Source: Mycolicibacterium septicum DSM 44393 (GTDB lineage: Bacteria > Actinomycetota > Actinomycetes > Mycobacteriales > Mycobacteriaceae). Taken from it: a stretch of 38,584 bases of DNA. Positions 8,987-17,077 of the stretch are shown here, piece after piece. Location: contig NZ_HG322951.1 of NCBI RefSeq assembly GCF_000455325.1, positions 1,260,534 through 1,299,117 of the forward strand, read 5' to 3'. A model generated the notes under the pieces. The model ran no database searches and had not been told where the DNA came from. It worked only from the letters and a program-made list of their open reading frames with translations. Made by a program: the position numbers and the translations under genes. Position 1 is the stretch's first letter. Each line of letters starts with the position of its first letter.

Positions 8987-9610
8987 TTACAGCCCGCGAC
9001 GGGCGGCGCGCAGCGCGGCGACGGCAGCGTCGTCACCGGAGAACGTCACCCAGGCCGGCTCCCGGCCGGCGGCGAACAACAACAGCTCGCCCGGCTCTCC
9101 CGTCACCGTCACCTCCGGACCGGCGCCCACGGTGGCCAGCGTCTTGCCCGCCGGGGTGGTCAAGGCCACCCGGGCCGGAGATTTGCCCATCGTCATCCGG
9201 GCCATCGCGGCGATCCCGCGAGACAGCGCGGACACCGTTGCGTCATCGAGATCCCTTGGCTCCCAATTTGGTTGAGCCCGGCGCACATCCTCGTTGTGGA
9301 TGTACATCTCGGCCACGTTGACCAGCGGGTCCAGCAGTTTGAACGGGGAGTACAGCGGCGGACCGGCAGCGATCTGGTCGACCAGGTCGCCCCACTCGGT
9401 GCTCTCGGTGACCTTCTGCTGCACGCGCTCGGTGTAGCCCGCGAGTTGGGGCACCAGGATGCCGGGGGCGGCGTCGAGGCGCCGCTCGCGCACCACCAGA
9501 TGGGCGGCCAAGTCACGCGCGGTCCAGCCCTCACAGAGGGTCGGGGCATCAGGGCCTGCGGCACGCATGGACTCGACCAGGGCGGCACGTTCGCGCCGAG
9601 CGACAGTCAT
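8987..9610 (-). CDS. TIGR03085 family (maleylpyruvate isomerase/DinB-like) protein
   Basis: A 207-residue soluble protein that starts MTVARRERAALVESMRAAGP and continues CEGWTARDLAAHLVVRERR. This is the N-terminal helical signature of the mycothiol-dependent maleylpyruvate isomerase/DinB-like fold, where the histidine in the AAHL segment is normally a metal ligand. The whole length and flavour match the actinobacterial TIGR03085 group, whose reaction is unknown. It follows the lipoprotein gene by 9 bases and precedes the giant regulator by about 70, so all three may be co-transcribed. The ATG is the only plausible start; the ribosome binding site is weak. Fold and family are well supported; function is not known. 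Confidence 0.85.
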   Translation of the reverse strand: MTVARRERAALVESMRAAGPDAPTLCEGWTARDLAAHLVVRERRLDAAPGILVPQLAGYTERVQQKVTESTEWGDLVDQIAAGPPLYSPFKLLDPLVNVAEMYIHNEDVRRAQPNWEPRDLDDATVSALSRGIAAMARMTMGKSPARVALTTPAGKTLATVGAGPEVTVTGEPGELLLFAAGREPAWVTFSGDDAAVAALRAARRGL

Positions 9611-9619
9611 GCGCCAACT

Positions 9620-10189
9620 CTAGAAGGTTTTCACGCCCTCGACAGCGATGGTCATCCCATGCCCGGTGCCGTCATTGCTGATCCGGGTGCCGTCCTCACT
9701 CGCATCGATGGTCCAGCCCACCGCGCTGTACTTGCGGTAATCGAGGGTGACCACCGGAATGTCACCGAGGTTTCCCACCACCCATTTGATCTGGCCACCG
9801 GGGGTGAGACTGACGCCGGTCGCGTGCTCACCGTCGATGACCGGTGCGTTGGTGAAGTCTGATTCGCAGCCGACGTACTGCTGGGACAGCTGGCAGCGGG
9901 TCTTACCGGACTTGGTCTCGATGAAGACGTACCCGTTCTCCGGCTGCAGCGGGGTGGCCCCGGACGGCGCATGGGAGGTGCTGGGTGGAGCCGCTGCGGT
10001 GGTGCTCGGCGAGGGCGCCGGGCTGGACCGGGTGGGCCGTGCCGTCGGGAAACTGGGCTCGGTCGGTGATTGCGGGCTGGTGCTCGGGGTGCCCTCGATA
10101 CTCGATTGGCAGCCGGACAACAGCACACCCACAGCCAGCAGGGCGCTCAGCGGTTGCCACGCCTTCACCGCGCCAAGGCTACGCATCGC
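9620..10189 (-). CDS. Predicted lipoprotein of unknown function
   Basis: From the ATG at 10189 the product begins MRSLGAVKAWQPLSALLAVG and reaches the lipobox LLSGC, predicting an exported, lipid-anchored protein of 189 residues. A Pro/Ser/Thr-rich linker (about 30-85) follows, as is common in mycobacterial lipoproteins. The C-terminal domain of about 100 residues contains a Cys pair (TRCQL and VGCES) that could form a disulfide. I do not recognise a named family; it loosely resembles small extracytoplasmic domains found in mycobacteria. An upstream in-frame start would add 28 residues and place the signal peptide internally, so it was not used. The gene sits 16 bases downstream of the metallo-hydrolase gene. 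Confidence 0.8.
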   Translation of the reverse strand, partial: AMRSLGAVKAWQPLSALLAVGVLLSGCQSSIEGTPSTSPQSPTEPSFPTARPTRSSPAPSPSTTAAAPPSTSHAPSGATPLQPENGYVFIETKSGKTRCQLSQQYVGCESDFTNAPVIDGEHATGVSLTPGGQIKWVVGNLGDIPVVTLDYRKYSAVGWTIDASEDGTRISNDGTGHGMTIAVEGVKTF

Positions 10190-10205
10190 GCGCGATCGGA
10201 GCGGG

Positions 10206-10937
10206 TTATGACGCGCCGAAAAGCCCTGCGTAACCGTCGGCCAGCGCACGTAGCTGCCGGGCCCCGTCGCCATGGAACGAAGCGCCGTGCATGATCGCCA
10301 ACGTGGTGGGGTTCAGCTCGGCGAGCCGGGTCAACGTGGGCGTCAGATTCGTGGTCAGGCCGGTGGCATGGAACAGTGCTTCCGCCTCCAATGCCGGTGC
10401 CACACAATCGGACTCGGTGAGGGGTGAACATCGACCGATGTGGGTGAACAGGTCACCGGCGAGCAGCGTCGAGGTAGCCTCGTCGAACCACAACCCGGCT
10501 TCCCAGTTGTGCGGCACATGTGGTGTGGCGATGAACCGAAGGCGATGCCCACCGATGTCGTGCGCGGCCTCCGCCGGCGCGGTGACCGGCGCACGGTCAC
10601 ACATGTCGGTCAGCGACAACATGACGGCCAGGCGGCCGTGGATCACTTCGGCGTTGGGTGCAGCCGCCAGGAACTGGTTGACCGCGCCACACTCGTCGGC
10701 TTCCAGATGGCCGAACGAGATCCAGCGCAGCCGGGTCAGCGGCAGGACCCGTTCGATGGCCACCGAGACCTGCGGGAACAGGAACCGCTGCCCGGTATGG
10801 AAGAGGAACGGCTCCTCCCCAATCAGCAGGAACTGATTGAACGTGAAGCCGCGCTCGGTGATCCCCGGTATCCAGGTGGACAGTCGATAGATGTCCGGGG
10901 CGATCTCGTCGACTCGGGTTTCCAGGTCGGAGGCCAT
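10206..10937 (-). CDS. MBL-fold metallo-hydrolase (flavodiiron/ODP-like)
   Basis: The protein has about 243 residues and the layout of the metallo-beta-lactamase/ODP fold: an IYRLSTW strand, then HLEADECG at His77-Glu79-Asp81-Glu82, TPHVPHNWEAG, LLAGDLFTHIG and IMHGASFHGDG. In flavodiiron oxidases the first motif is HxExDH; here the final His is Glu82, so the metal site may be altered or mononuclear. No flavodoxin domain is attached, so a complete oxygen or NO reductase is not encoded. An alternative GTG start at 10952 would add five residues. The gene is first in a minus-strand group and divergent from the membrane protein at 11022. Substrate unknown. Confidence 0.85.
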   Translation of the reverse strand: MASDLETRVDEIAPDIYRLSTWIPGITERGFTFNQFLLIGEEPFLFHTGQRFLFPQVSVAIERVLPLTRLRWISFGHLEADECGAVNQFLAAAPNAEVIHGRLAVMLSLTDMCDRAPVTAPAEAAHDIGGHRLRFIATPHVPHNWEAGLWFDEATSTLLAGDLFTHIGRCSPLTESDCVAPALEAEALFHATGLTTNLTPTLTRLAELNPTTLAIMHGASFHGDGARQLRALADGYAGLFGAS

Positions 10938-11021
10938 GAGTACATCGTCCACCTGGGGAAATCCGATGGACGGGTTTTGCCGTCTTGGGGATTTCCCAGT
11001 TGCGTCACTTACCGTCGTCGC

Positions 11022-11801
11022 GTGCTCGGCAAAGCCCTCGATGCGTTTCTGGACTCTCCGTTGTCCGGAATCGTGCCGTGGGCGCTGATGGCGATCCTGG
11101 CCGGTCCCGGCCGGTACGAGATTGCGGTGTGGGGCGCACTCGGTTTCTCACTGCTGGTGCTGGCCCTGGACCGGCGTCGCCATATTCCGGTGCACGTGTT
11201 CGAGGGGCTCGGAGTCGCCTTCTTCGTGGTGCTCGCCGTCGTGGGCTTGGTGGCCTCCAGCGGCCAGAAGGCCTGGCTGGAAATGTGGTCGGGAGAGATC
11301 ACCAACGCCACGCTCGCATTGTTCGCCCTGGTCAGTGTGGTGATCGGCCGGCCGTACACGACGGCCTACGCTCGCGACGTCACTCCGCCGGACCATTGGG
11401 ATACGCCGCTGTTCAAGCGCACCAACATGGTGGTGTCCGCGGTGTGGGCGGCGGCATTCGGCTTCTCGGCGTCGGTCGGGTTCCTCGGCGATGTGGTTTA
11501 CGGCAGCACCGACAACTTCTGGACCGGCTGGATTCTTCAGCTGGCCGCGCTGTTCTTCGCCGTGGCCGTCACCGAGTTCTATCCCGAGTACGCCCGGGCC
11601 AAGGATGCGGCGCACACGCACCATCCGGTGCCGTCGTGGTCGCAGGTGTTCGAGTGGCTGCCGCCGTTCGTCCTGGCCACCGGCGTCGCCGGGTGGCTGC
11701 TGGCGACGGTCAGCAGCGGAGTGGCCTCTGATCTGGTGGTGGTCGGTGCGCTCGGGACGGCACTGCTGCGGTTGCGTGACCAGCGCGCGCGGGCACTGTA
11801 G
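11022..11801 (+). CDS. Integral membrane protein of unknown function
   Basis: About 259 residues, mostly hydrophobic. Likely membrane segments fall near residues 12-30, 34-48, 60-80, 92-110, 138-158, 170-188, 212-232 and 236-250. Polar stretches include a DRRRHIPVH loop and a TTAYARDVTPPDHW loop, the latter with several conserved-looking charged residues. The frame is open much further upstream, but that extension is antisense to the metallo-hydrolase and has no protein character. The GTG at 11022 begins the sensible sequence VLGKALDAFLDSPLSGIVPW. It is transcribed alone: divergent from the gene before it and convergent, by 7 bases, with the lipase. I do not recognise the family. Confidence 0.8.
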   Translation: MLGKALDAFLDSPLSGIVPWALMAILAGPGRYEIAVWGALGFSLLVLALDRRRHIPVHVFEGLGVAFFVVLAVVGLVASSGQKAWLEMWSGEITNATLALFALVSVVIGRPYTTAYARDVTPPDHWDTPLFKRTNMVVSAVWAAAFGFSASVGFLGDVVYGSTDNFWTGWILQLAALFFAVAVTEFYPEYARAKDAAHTHHPVPSWSQVFEWLPPFVLATGVAGWLLATVSSGVASDLVVVGALGTALLRLRDQRARAL

Positions 11802-11808
11802 GTAGGTG

Positions 11809-12969
11809 TCAGCGTGGACAGGTGTTGACCGTTTTCCCGTCCATCACCGTGTTCACAAAGTCCTGGACGTCCGGTAGTGAGGCGCCGATGACGCCACGGT
11901 GGTCCTGACCGGCATACACCCGGTAGTCGACTGCGACGTCCTTGTCGCACATGGCTTTTGCCAGTGCGTCGACACCAGGTTGGGTAACCGCGGTGTCGGC
12001 GGTGCCCTGCGCGATCATGACCGGTACCCCCGGGCTGAGGCGGGTCGGATCTTGGCGGCCGAGGTAGTCCTGCAGGGGGGTCACATTCGCATCCGCCGCG
12101 AAGACCTGTGCCGACGGCACCGGTGCAACGGCGCGGATCTGACCGATGCACGCAGTGCGGGCCGCGGTCAACAAGGGCTGCGCTTGCGGTGTGAAGATCT
12201 CATCCGGCTCGATGCCCGGATCGACCACGGCGGCGCCGAGCACCAGCAGTGGCAGGAAAGCCTGTGTTCCAACGGCGTCCGGACTTCCGGAGCGTACGAA
12301 GTCGACTGCCTGGCTCATCCCCACCCCGCCGGGCGCGAGTGCCGCCGCGCCTTTCAGGTCGAGTTCGGGTGCGCGCTGCCCACCATCCTGGGCGGTGAAC
12401 AACGCGGCCTGCCCGCCCTGGCTGTGACCGATGGCAACCCAGTCCGTGCCGATGCCGGAGTTCAGTTCGCGGGCCGCCCGCACGATGTCGGTGACAGTGT
12501 TCGCCTCGCTGGTGCCGTCGACGTAGGGATGCCCGCCGGGGGTGCCCAGCCCCTGGTAGTCGGTTTGGACGACGGCGTAGCCGCGCGCCACCCAGGTGTC
12601 GAGCATCGTGGTCACCGGTCCGAGGTAGTCGTGGGCCAGACCGTCGGGCGTATCGACCGAGGGGGCGCAGGTGTCGGCGTAGCCGGTGGTGCCGTGGGCC
12701 CAGGAGATCACCGGCCAGCCGTCCTCGGGCGGCGGCGACTTCGGGACGGCCACTGTGCCTGACACCACGATGGGTTGGCCGTGCGCATCGTCGGAGACGT
12801 AGGTGATCAACCGGGTCTCACCGCTGGGCAGCGCGGCGGTGGTGGTCAGCGGCCGAGCGGTGAGTAGCTGCCCGGGATGCAGCCCGGGTTGGGCGGCCGT
12901 CGCACAGCTGGTGACCACGGCCGCTGCGGCCGTAGCGGCCGCAGCGGCGAGTAGGCGATTTCTGGTCAT
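11809..12969 (-). CDS. Secreted lipase family protein (alpha/beta hydrolase)
   Basis: About 386 residues. The N-terminus from MTRNRLL is an alanine-rich export signal ending in the lipobox-like VVTSC, so the enzyme is probably a lipoprotein or secreted. The mature part has the features of the secretory lipase (LIP) family: WAHGTTGYADTCAPS near the oxyanion region, TDYQGLGTPGGHPY, and the nucleophile elbow GHSQGG (Ser183 from this start). VMIAQGTADTAVTQPG and YAGQDHRGV fit the acid and histidine regions. A start at 12978 would add three residues; 12969 has GGAAG at closer spacing. It lies 32 bases after the ABC binding protein on the same strand and may be the last gene of that operon. Ester hydrolysis is well supported; the substrate is unknown. 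Confidence 0.88.
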   Translation of the reverse strand: MTRNRLLAAAAATAAAAVVTSCATAAQPGLHPGQLLTARPLTTTAALPSGETRLITYVSDDAHGQPIVVSGTVAVPKSPPPEDGWPVISWAHGTTGYADTCAPSVDTPDGLAHDYLGPVTTMLDTWVARGYAVVQTDYQGLGTPGGHPYVDGTSEANTVTDIVRAARELNSGIGTDWVAIGHSQGGQAALFTAQDGGQRAPELDLKGAAALAPGGVGMSQAVDFVRSGSPDAVGTQAFLPLLVLGAAVVDPGIEPDEIFTPQAQPLLTAARTACIGQIRAVAPVPSAQVFAADANVTPLQDYLGRQDPTRLSPGVPVMIAQGTADTAVTQPGVDALAKAMCDKDVAVDYRVYAGQDHRGVIGASLPDVQDFVNTVMDGKTVNTCPR

Positions 12970-13001
12970 GGCTTCCATTGTGTCGGCCGAGGGCTCCGTG
13001 C

Positions 13002-13970
13002 CTAGGGTGCCGACTGCGGCAGGAACTGGTTGTCGAGGAACTTCGCGTAGTCCGGCAGTTGCGTGCCCGGGTCGATGGACTTCTGCGTCTTGGCCCACGC
13101 CCCGAGTTCGGCCAGCTTGTCCGCCAGGTCCGGCTTCAGCTGCAGAGTGAAGTCGAACTCGCCGAGCACGGTGCCCAACAGCTCAGGGTCCAGCTGGGTG
13201 GCCTTGGCGACGGCGTCGACGGCGGCCTTGTCGTGCTGGGACAGGGCGGCGCCGGCGTCACCGAGTGCGGCCAGGAACGCGGTGATCGCCTTGCCCTTGG
13301 TCGAGACAGCCGATTCGGTGGCGACGAACAGGCTGTGCTGGTTGTAGGTTCCGCCGGTCAGGGCCACGGCGTCGTCGCCGAGGGCCTTGATGGTCTGCGC
13401 CTGGTAGGGCTGGAAGATCGACACGGCGTCGACATTGCGCTGGGTGGCGGCGGTCACGATCGCCGACGGGGCGACCTGGACGAGCTCAGCCTTGATGTTG
13501 TTCTGTGCCAAGGCGTTCGACACGAAGTAGGCAGCACTGGTGCCCAATGGAGTGCCGATCGACTTGCCGGCCAGATCCGCGACGGTGTTGATGCCCGCGC
13601 TGCGCCGGGCGACGATACGCGAGCCTTCCCAGCGGGAACCGTCGGCGATCACCCGCAGGGTGGGGGTACGGGTCAGCGCGGCCGAGGTCGGCACATCGGC
13701 GGCGGTGGTGATGTCGACCTGACCGGCGGCCGCGGCCTGCAGTGCCTCGACGCCGGACTGGAAGTTCACCACCTTGACGTTCACGTTGTGCTTGCCGAAC
13801 AGGCCGGTGTCGGCGGCGACGGGGATCTGCGCCCAGGACGGGTCGACGACGAATCCGACGGTGAGCTGATCGGCGTTCGCGGTGCCCGAGTCGGTGCAGG
13901 CGGTGGCTGTCACGGCCAGTGCGGCAGCGGCAACTGCCGCGGCGACGATGCGCCGAAGAGGAGTCTTCAC
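13002..13970 (-). CDS. ABC transporter substrate-binding lipoprotein (SsuA/TauA/NMT1-like)
   Basis: The 322-residue product, starting at GTG, opens with an export signal ending in TATAC and is probably lipid-anchored. The mature chain has the SsuA/NrtA/TauA fold signatures: LTVGFVVDPSWAQIPVA, ADTGLFGKHNVNVKVVNF, AGQVDITTAADVPTSAAL and DLAGKSIGTPLGTSAAYF. It would capture a small anionic ligand outside the membrane and deliver it to the permease encoded upstream. The gene follows the ATPase gene by 30 bases, with AAGGAAA as a ribosome binding site. Sulfonates, sulfate esters and nitrate-like ligands are all used by this family. The sulfotransferase in the same operon favours an organosulfur ligand, which is an inference. 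Confidence 0.9.
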   Translation of the reverse strand: MKTPLRRIVAAAVAAAALAVTATACTDSGTANADQLTVGFVVDPSWAQIPVAADTGLFGKHNVNVKVVNFQSGVEALQAAAAGQVDITTAADVPTSAALTRTPTLRVIADGSRWEGSRIVARRSAGINTVADLAGKSIGTPLGTSAAYFVSNALAQNNIKAELVQVAPSAIVTAATQRNVDAVSIFQPYQAQTIKALGDDAVALTGGTYNQHSLFVATESAVSTKGKAITAFLAALGDAGAALSQHDKAAVDAVAKATQLDPELLGTVLGEFDFTLQLKPDLADKLAELGAWAKTQKSIDPGTQLPDYAKFLDNQFLPQSAP

Positions 13971-14000
13971 GGTATGGGTTTCCTTTGTGGGGGTAGGGGA

Positions 14001-14759
14001 TCAGTGCGCGGCGTGGTCGATGCCGAGCTGGTGGTGCAGGGTCTTGCGGATCTCGCTGTAGCCGGGCTGGTCCGCCAGCGCGTCGGCGGGCCTGGGCCGG
14101 CTCAACGGGTTGGTGATCTGATCGGCGATCTGCCCGTCGCGCAGCACGCTGACGGTGTCGCCGAGCCGGATCGCCTCGTCGATGTCGTGCGTGACGAAGA
14201 CGATCGTGCGGTTCAACCGCGTCCACAGATCGATGAGCAGATCCTGCATGCGCAGCCGGGTGAGTGCGTCGAGCGCCGCGAACGGTTCGTCCATCAGCAT
14301 CACCGTCGGCTCCCCGGCCAGCACGCGGGCGATACTGACCCGTTGGCGCATACCGCCGGACAACTCACCGGGGCGCTGGGTGGCCACCTCGTCACGCAGG
14401 CCCACCAAGTCGAGCAGTTCGTGGATCTTGTCCCGGCGCTCGGGTTTTGACAGCCGCCGGGCCGCCAGGGCGAAGTCGATGTTGTCGGCGACCGTCATCC
14501 ACGGGAACAGCACATCGCGTTGGAAGGCGACGCCGCGTCGGGGATGCGGTGCGGTGACTGCCTCGCCACTGTCGGTCACCGAGCCCGTGGTCGCGGTGAT
14601 CAGTCCGGCCAGACAGTGCAGCAGTGTCGATTTGCCGCTGCCGGACGCGCCGACGAGGACGGAGAACGAGCCGTCGGGAATCGTCAGGGAAATGCCCTTG
14701 AGCGTCGGCTCCTGCTTGCCGGGGAACTTCACCACGAGATCGTGGGTCTGGATGGCCAT
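14001..14759 (-). CDS. ABC transporter ATP-binding protein (SsuB/TauB-like)
   Basis: A 252-residue nucleotide-binding subunit, complete by family standards. Walker A GASGSGKS is at 37-44, the Q-loop Gln at 80, the signature LSGGMRQ at 133-139, Walker B LMDEP with Asp157 and Glu158, and the H-loop in FVTHDIDEA. It hydrolyses ATP to drive uptake through the permease encoded immediately upstream. Its ATG overlaps the permease stop codon by one base (TGATG) and is preceded by GAGGAG, so the two are translationally coupled. The frame is open further upstream, but that part is the permease read in another frame. The closest functional class is nitrate/sulfonate/taurine importers. Confidence 0.95.
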   Translation of the reverse strand: MAIQTHDLVVKFPGKQEPTLKGISLTIPDGSFSVLVGASGSGKSTLLHCLAGLITATTGSVTDSGEAVTAPHPRRGVAFQRDVLFPWMTVADNIDFALAARRLSKPERRDKIHELLDLVGLRDEVATQRPGELSGGMRQRVSIARVLAGEPTVMLMDEPFAALDALTRLRMQDLLIDLWTRLNRTIVFVTHDIDEAIRLGDTVSVLRDGQIADQITNPLSRPRPADALADQPGYSEIRKTLHHQLGIDHAAH

Positions 14760-15598
14760 CAGCGCTCCTCTTGAGCCCAACGGGTGAACGGGGACGTGAC
14801 CGAGGCGACCAACAGGTCGCACAGCGCGCCGACGATGCCGAGGATGATCAGGCAGAAGATCAGCCGATCGGCCTGGGAGAACAGCTGTGCCTGGGAGATC
14901 CGGTAGCCGATACCCGCAGTGGTGCCGGTCATCTCGGCCACCACGATGAGCACGAACGCCATCGCGGCCCCCACCCGCAGGCCCGATGCGATATCGGGGG
15001 CGGCCTCGGGCAGCACCACTTTGGACAACGTCTGCCAGCGGCCGGCCCCCAGGCAGCGGGCGGCCTTCAGATAGTCGACCGGTGTGCTCGCCAACCCGGA
15101 ATGACTGTTGATCCATACCGGGACGAAGACGCCGAGCGCGATGACCAGGAGCTTGCTGTTCTCGCCCAGCCCGAACCACAGGATCGCCAATGGGACCAGG
15201 CCGATCGTCGGGATCGGCGAGAACACCCGCAGAACCGGTTGCAGCAGGTTGCGCCCCGCCTTGGTGGTTGCGGTGAACACCGCGACGACGATCCCGGTGG
15301 CGGCACCGATCGCGAAACCGACTGCCGCCCTGCGCAAACTGGCGACGATGTCGTCGGCCAGCAGGCCCTCGGTCCACAGGGTGTGCCCGGCGGCGAGGAT
15401 CTCGGGCACACTCGGGAACAGCTGCCGCGGGAACCGCCCGGTCGCCACGACCAGCGACCACAACGCCGCGGCGATCCCCAGGCCGGCGACCGTCCAGCCC
15501 AGGACACCCAACCGGGCGAACGCCGACCGGACCCGGGCCGGGCCCGGGTATCGGCCCGCGCTCGCGGCCGGTGTCCGGACCGCCAAACCGGCTGTCAT
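14759..15598 (-). CDS. ABC transporter permease (SsuC/TauC-like)
   Basis: A 279-residue membrane protein of the nitrate/sulfonate/taurine importer class, with about six transmembrane helices after a polar N-terminus of some 30 residues. The cytoplasmic EAA loop is clear: LPEAAPDIASGLRVGAAMAF followed by VLIVVAEMTG. FSPIPTIGLVPLAILWFGLG is another typical SsuC segment. It would form the homodimeric channel with the ATPase and binding protein of the same operon. Its ATG overlaps the end of the sulfotransferase gene by four bases (ATGA) and has GGAAAG upstream. Confidence 0.93.
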   Translation of the reverse strand: MTAGLAVRTPAASAGRYPGPARVRSAFARLGVLGWTVAGLGIAAALWSLVVATGRFPRQLFPSVPEILAAGHTLWTEGLLADDIVASLRRAAVGFAIGAATGIVVAVFTATTKAGRNLLQPVLRVFSPIPTIGLVPLAILWFGLGENSKLLVIALGVFVPVWINSHSGLASTPVDYLKAARCLGAGRWQTLSKVVLPEAAPDIASGLRVGAAMAFVLIVVAEMTGTTAGIGYRISQAQLFSQADRLIFCLIILGIVGALCDLLVASVTSPFTRWAQEER

Positions 15599-16920
15599 GG
15601 AAGGCTTTCCGATTCAGTCCCGACTGCGTGCAGCGGTTCGCGCGAGACCCCCGCGGGCACCCAGTCGAACGGCACGGCCTGCGATCGGTACACCAGCGCG
15701 GTCCGGGTGAGCCGGTCGACCCCGGGCACCCTGGTCTGCTTGACTTCGGGCTCACCGGCCACGCCGTAACCCTGGTAGGGGCTGTGGTACTCCCACACCA
15801 CATCACCGTCGGGGGTGACCTGGAACAACCGTCCCTGCATCCCTTCGGTGATCAAGGTGTTGCCGTTGGGAAGTCGCTGGGCATTGCTGACGAACGAACT
15901 GAAGAAGGTCCAGGACGGCAGGCCCGAGTCTTCAGCGGTGTACTGCCACACGATTTCCTTGGTGGCGGGATCGATTTCGAGGATCCGCGACCCGGCGTAG
16001 ATGCCCAGCGGTGCGGCCGGGTATCCGGCGCCGCCCTGATTGTCGAACACCAGGATGTTGCCCGCACCGGGAAGGCCCGCGGCGATCATGTGGGGGTTGT
16101 GCTGACCGGAGGTCTGATCGACCGGGCGCGGCACCTTGTGCACGTTGATCCGCTGATGCTGGGCGCCGAACTCGGCGTCGTAGTAGGGGCCCAGCTTCCA
16201 CGCGATGGCTCCGGACGACTTGTCGATCAGGGCGACGATGTTGGCCTTGCGGAAGCTGATCAGGATGTTGTCGGGGTGGAAGACGGAGCCCGGATCATCC
16301 ACATACCACCGGTTGGGCCCAAGGGTTTTGGCGCTGTTCATCTCCAGGTATCCCCAGGGATCATCAGGGTCGCGAGCGACGGTCTGGCGCAGGGCATCCC
16401 ATCCCGCCTCGGAGAATCCGAACTCGTCGAGGTGATCGCCGGCCAGCCACTGCCAGACGATCTCGCCTTCGGGTGTGACTTCGTAAAGTCCCTGATCGCC
16501 TACGGTGTGCTCACCGAGAGCGGCCACCACACGGGGAACGGTGACCAGGATCAACCGGTTGCCGTTGGGCAACAGTTCCCAGTCGTGGTTCTGCCGGGCC
16601 GCACCGTCAGGCGCCTGCGTGCCCCACTCCCAGACGATCTCGCCGTCCCAGTCGAGTTGGCCGACGGTGCCGTTGGCGTAGATGCCGCCGCGGGCGTCGT
16701 CGCTGTCGGACAGTTGCACCCCGACGTCGCCCAGGCGCCCGTCGTTGAGGGCAGGGTCCAGAATGCGCGGTGGGACACCGGCATACGGCCACTCGTGCAC
16801 CACGGTGCCGTTGAGGTCGATCACCCGGGTGGTTCCGTCGGCGCCGGTGAACAGGATGTAACTGTCGTGGACAAGGTCGGGATCGAGGTAGCTGACTCCG
16901 CTAGGACGTACAAATGCCAT
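15595..16920 (-). CDS. Aryl-sulfate sulfotransferase family protein
   Basis: A 441-residue protein with the repeating beta-propeller pattern of arylsulfotransferases (ASST): GTVVHEWPY, GEIVWEWGTQ, HDWELLPNGNRLIL, GEIVWQWLAGDH, HPDNILISFRKANIVALID, QHNPHMI, SRILEIDPATKEIVWQY, QRLPNGNTLITEG and GDVVWEYHSPY. Several histidines in the QNHDW, HPDN and HNPH segments could supply the transferred-sulfate site known in this family. Unlike periplasmic enterobacterial ASST, no signal peptide is seen, so it is probably cytoplasmic. It heads an operon with a sulfonate-type ABC importer. A likely role is moving or removing sulfate on imported aromatic sulfate esters, which is an inference. The ATG has GGTGGAG eight bases upstream. 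Confidence 0.88.
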   Translation of the reverse strand: MAFVRPSGVSYLDPDLVHDSYILFTGADGTTRVIDLNGTVVHEWPYAGVPPRILDPALNDGRLGDVGVQLSDSDDARGGIYANGTVGQLDWDGEIVWEWGTQAPDGAARQNHDWELLPNGNRLILVTVPRVVAALGEHTVGDQGLYEVTPEGEIVWQWLAGDHLDEFGFSEAGWDALRQTVARDPDDPWGYLEMNSAKTLGPNRWYVDDPGSVFHPDNILISFRKANIVALIDKSSGAIAWKLGPYYDAEFGAQHQRINVHKVPRPVDQTSGQHNPHMIAAGLPGAGNILVFDNQGGAGYPAAPLGIYAGSRILEIDPATKEIVWQYTAEDSGLPSWTFFSSFVSNAQRLPNGNTLITEGMQGRLFQVTPDGDVVWEYHSPYQGYGVAGEPEVKQTRVPGVDRLTRTALVYRSQAVPFDWVPAGVSREPLHAVGTESESLP

Positions 16921-16921
16921 G

Positions 16922-16954
16922 TCAGTTACTCCACCAATGTCCGGTTACAACCAC
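16922..16954 (-). CDS. Ten-codon leader ORF upstream of the sulfotransferase gene
   Basis: A GTG at 16954 follows a perfect AGGAGG by four bases and encodes VVVTGHWWSN before a TGA that ends one base before the sulfotransferase ATG. It is out of frame with that gene. The Shine-Dalgarno of the sulfotransferase, GGTGGAG, lies inside this ORF over the two Trp codons. Ribosomes finishing the leader could reinitiate on the gene, giving translational coupling. Coding status is inferred from position alone. Confidence 0.4.
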   Translation of the reverse strand: MVVTGHWWSN

Positions 16955-16974
16955 GGGTCCTCCTCGTTACGGTT

Positions 16975-16986
16975 CTAATCGATTAG
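16975..16986. promoter_or_regulatory. LacI-family operator candidate in the divergent promoter region
   Basis: CTAATCGATTAG is a perfect 12-base palindrome with a central CG, the usual form of LacI/GalR operators. It lies 55 bases before the sulfotransferase ATG and about 90 before the divergent LacI-family gene. The regulator probably binds here and controls both itself and the organosulfur operon. Confidence 0.7.
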
Positions 16987-17077
16987 CGTAAGCAGGCGAA
17001 GCGTGGGCGGAACCGTCACAATCGAGGTGATTCAAACTCTTTCGAGCCGTCATCTACGAGCGGAGGGTCCAGCCGTT

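Noticed and set aside
10440..11021. N-terminal extension of the membrane protein frame
   Set aside because: The extension lies over the metallo-hydrolase gene on the other strand and is not protein-like; the hydrophobic protein begins at the GTG at 11022.
12978..14450. 490-codon plus-strand open frame opposite the ABC binding protein and ATPase genes
   Set aside because: Crosses two real genes on the other strand; glycine/valine-rich low-complexity translation typical of a shadow.
16922..16954. Cysteine-responsive attenuator leader
   Set aside because: The leader peptide has no cysteine codons, so the reported poly-Cys mechanism does not apply.
15571..16986. 471-codon plus-strand open frame opposite the sulfotransferase gene
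   Set aside because: Antisense to a clear ASST-family propeller protein; runs through the LacI operator region.
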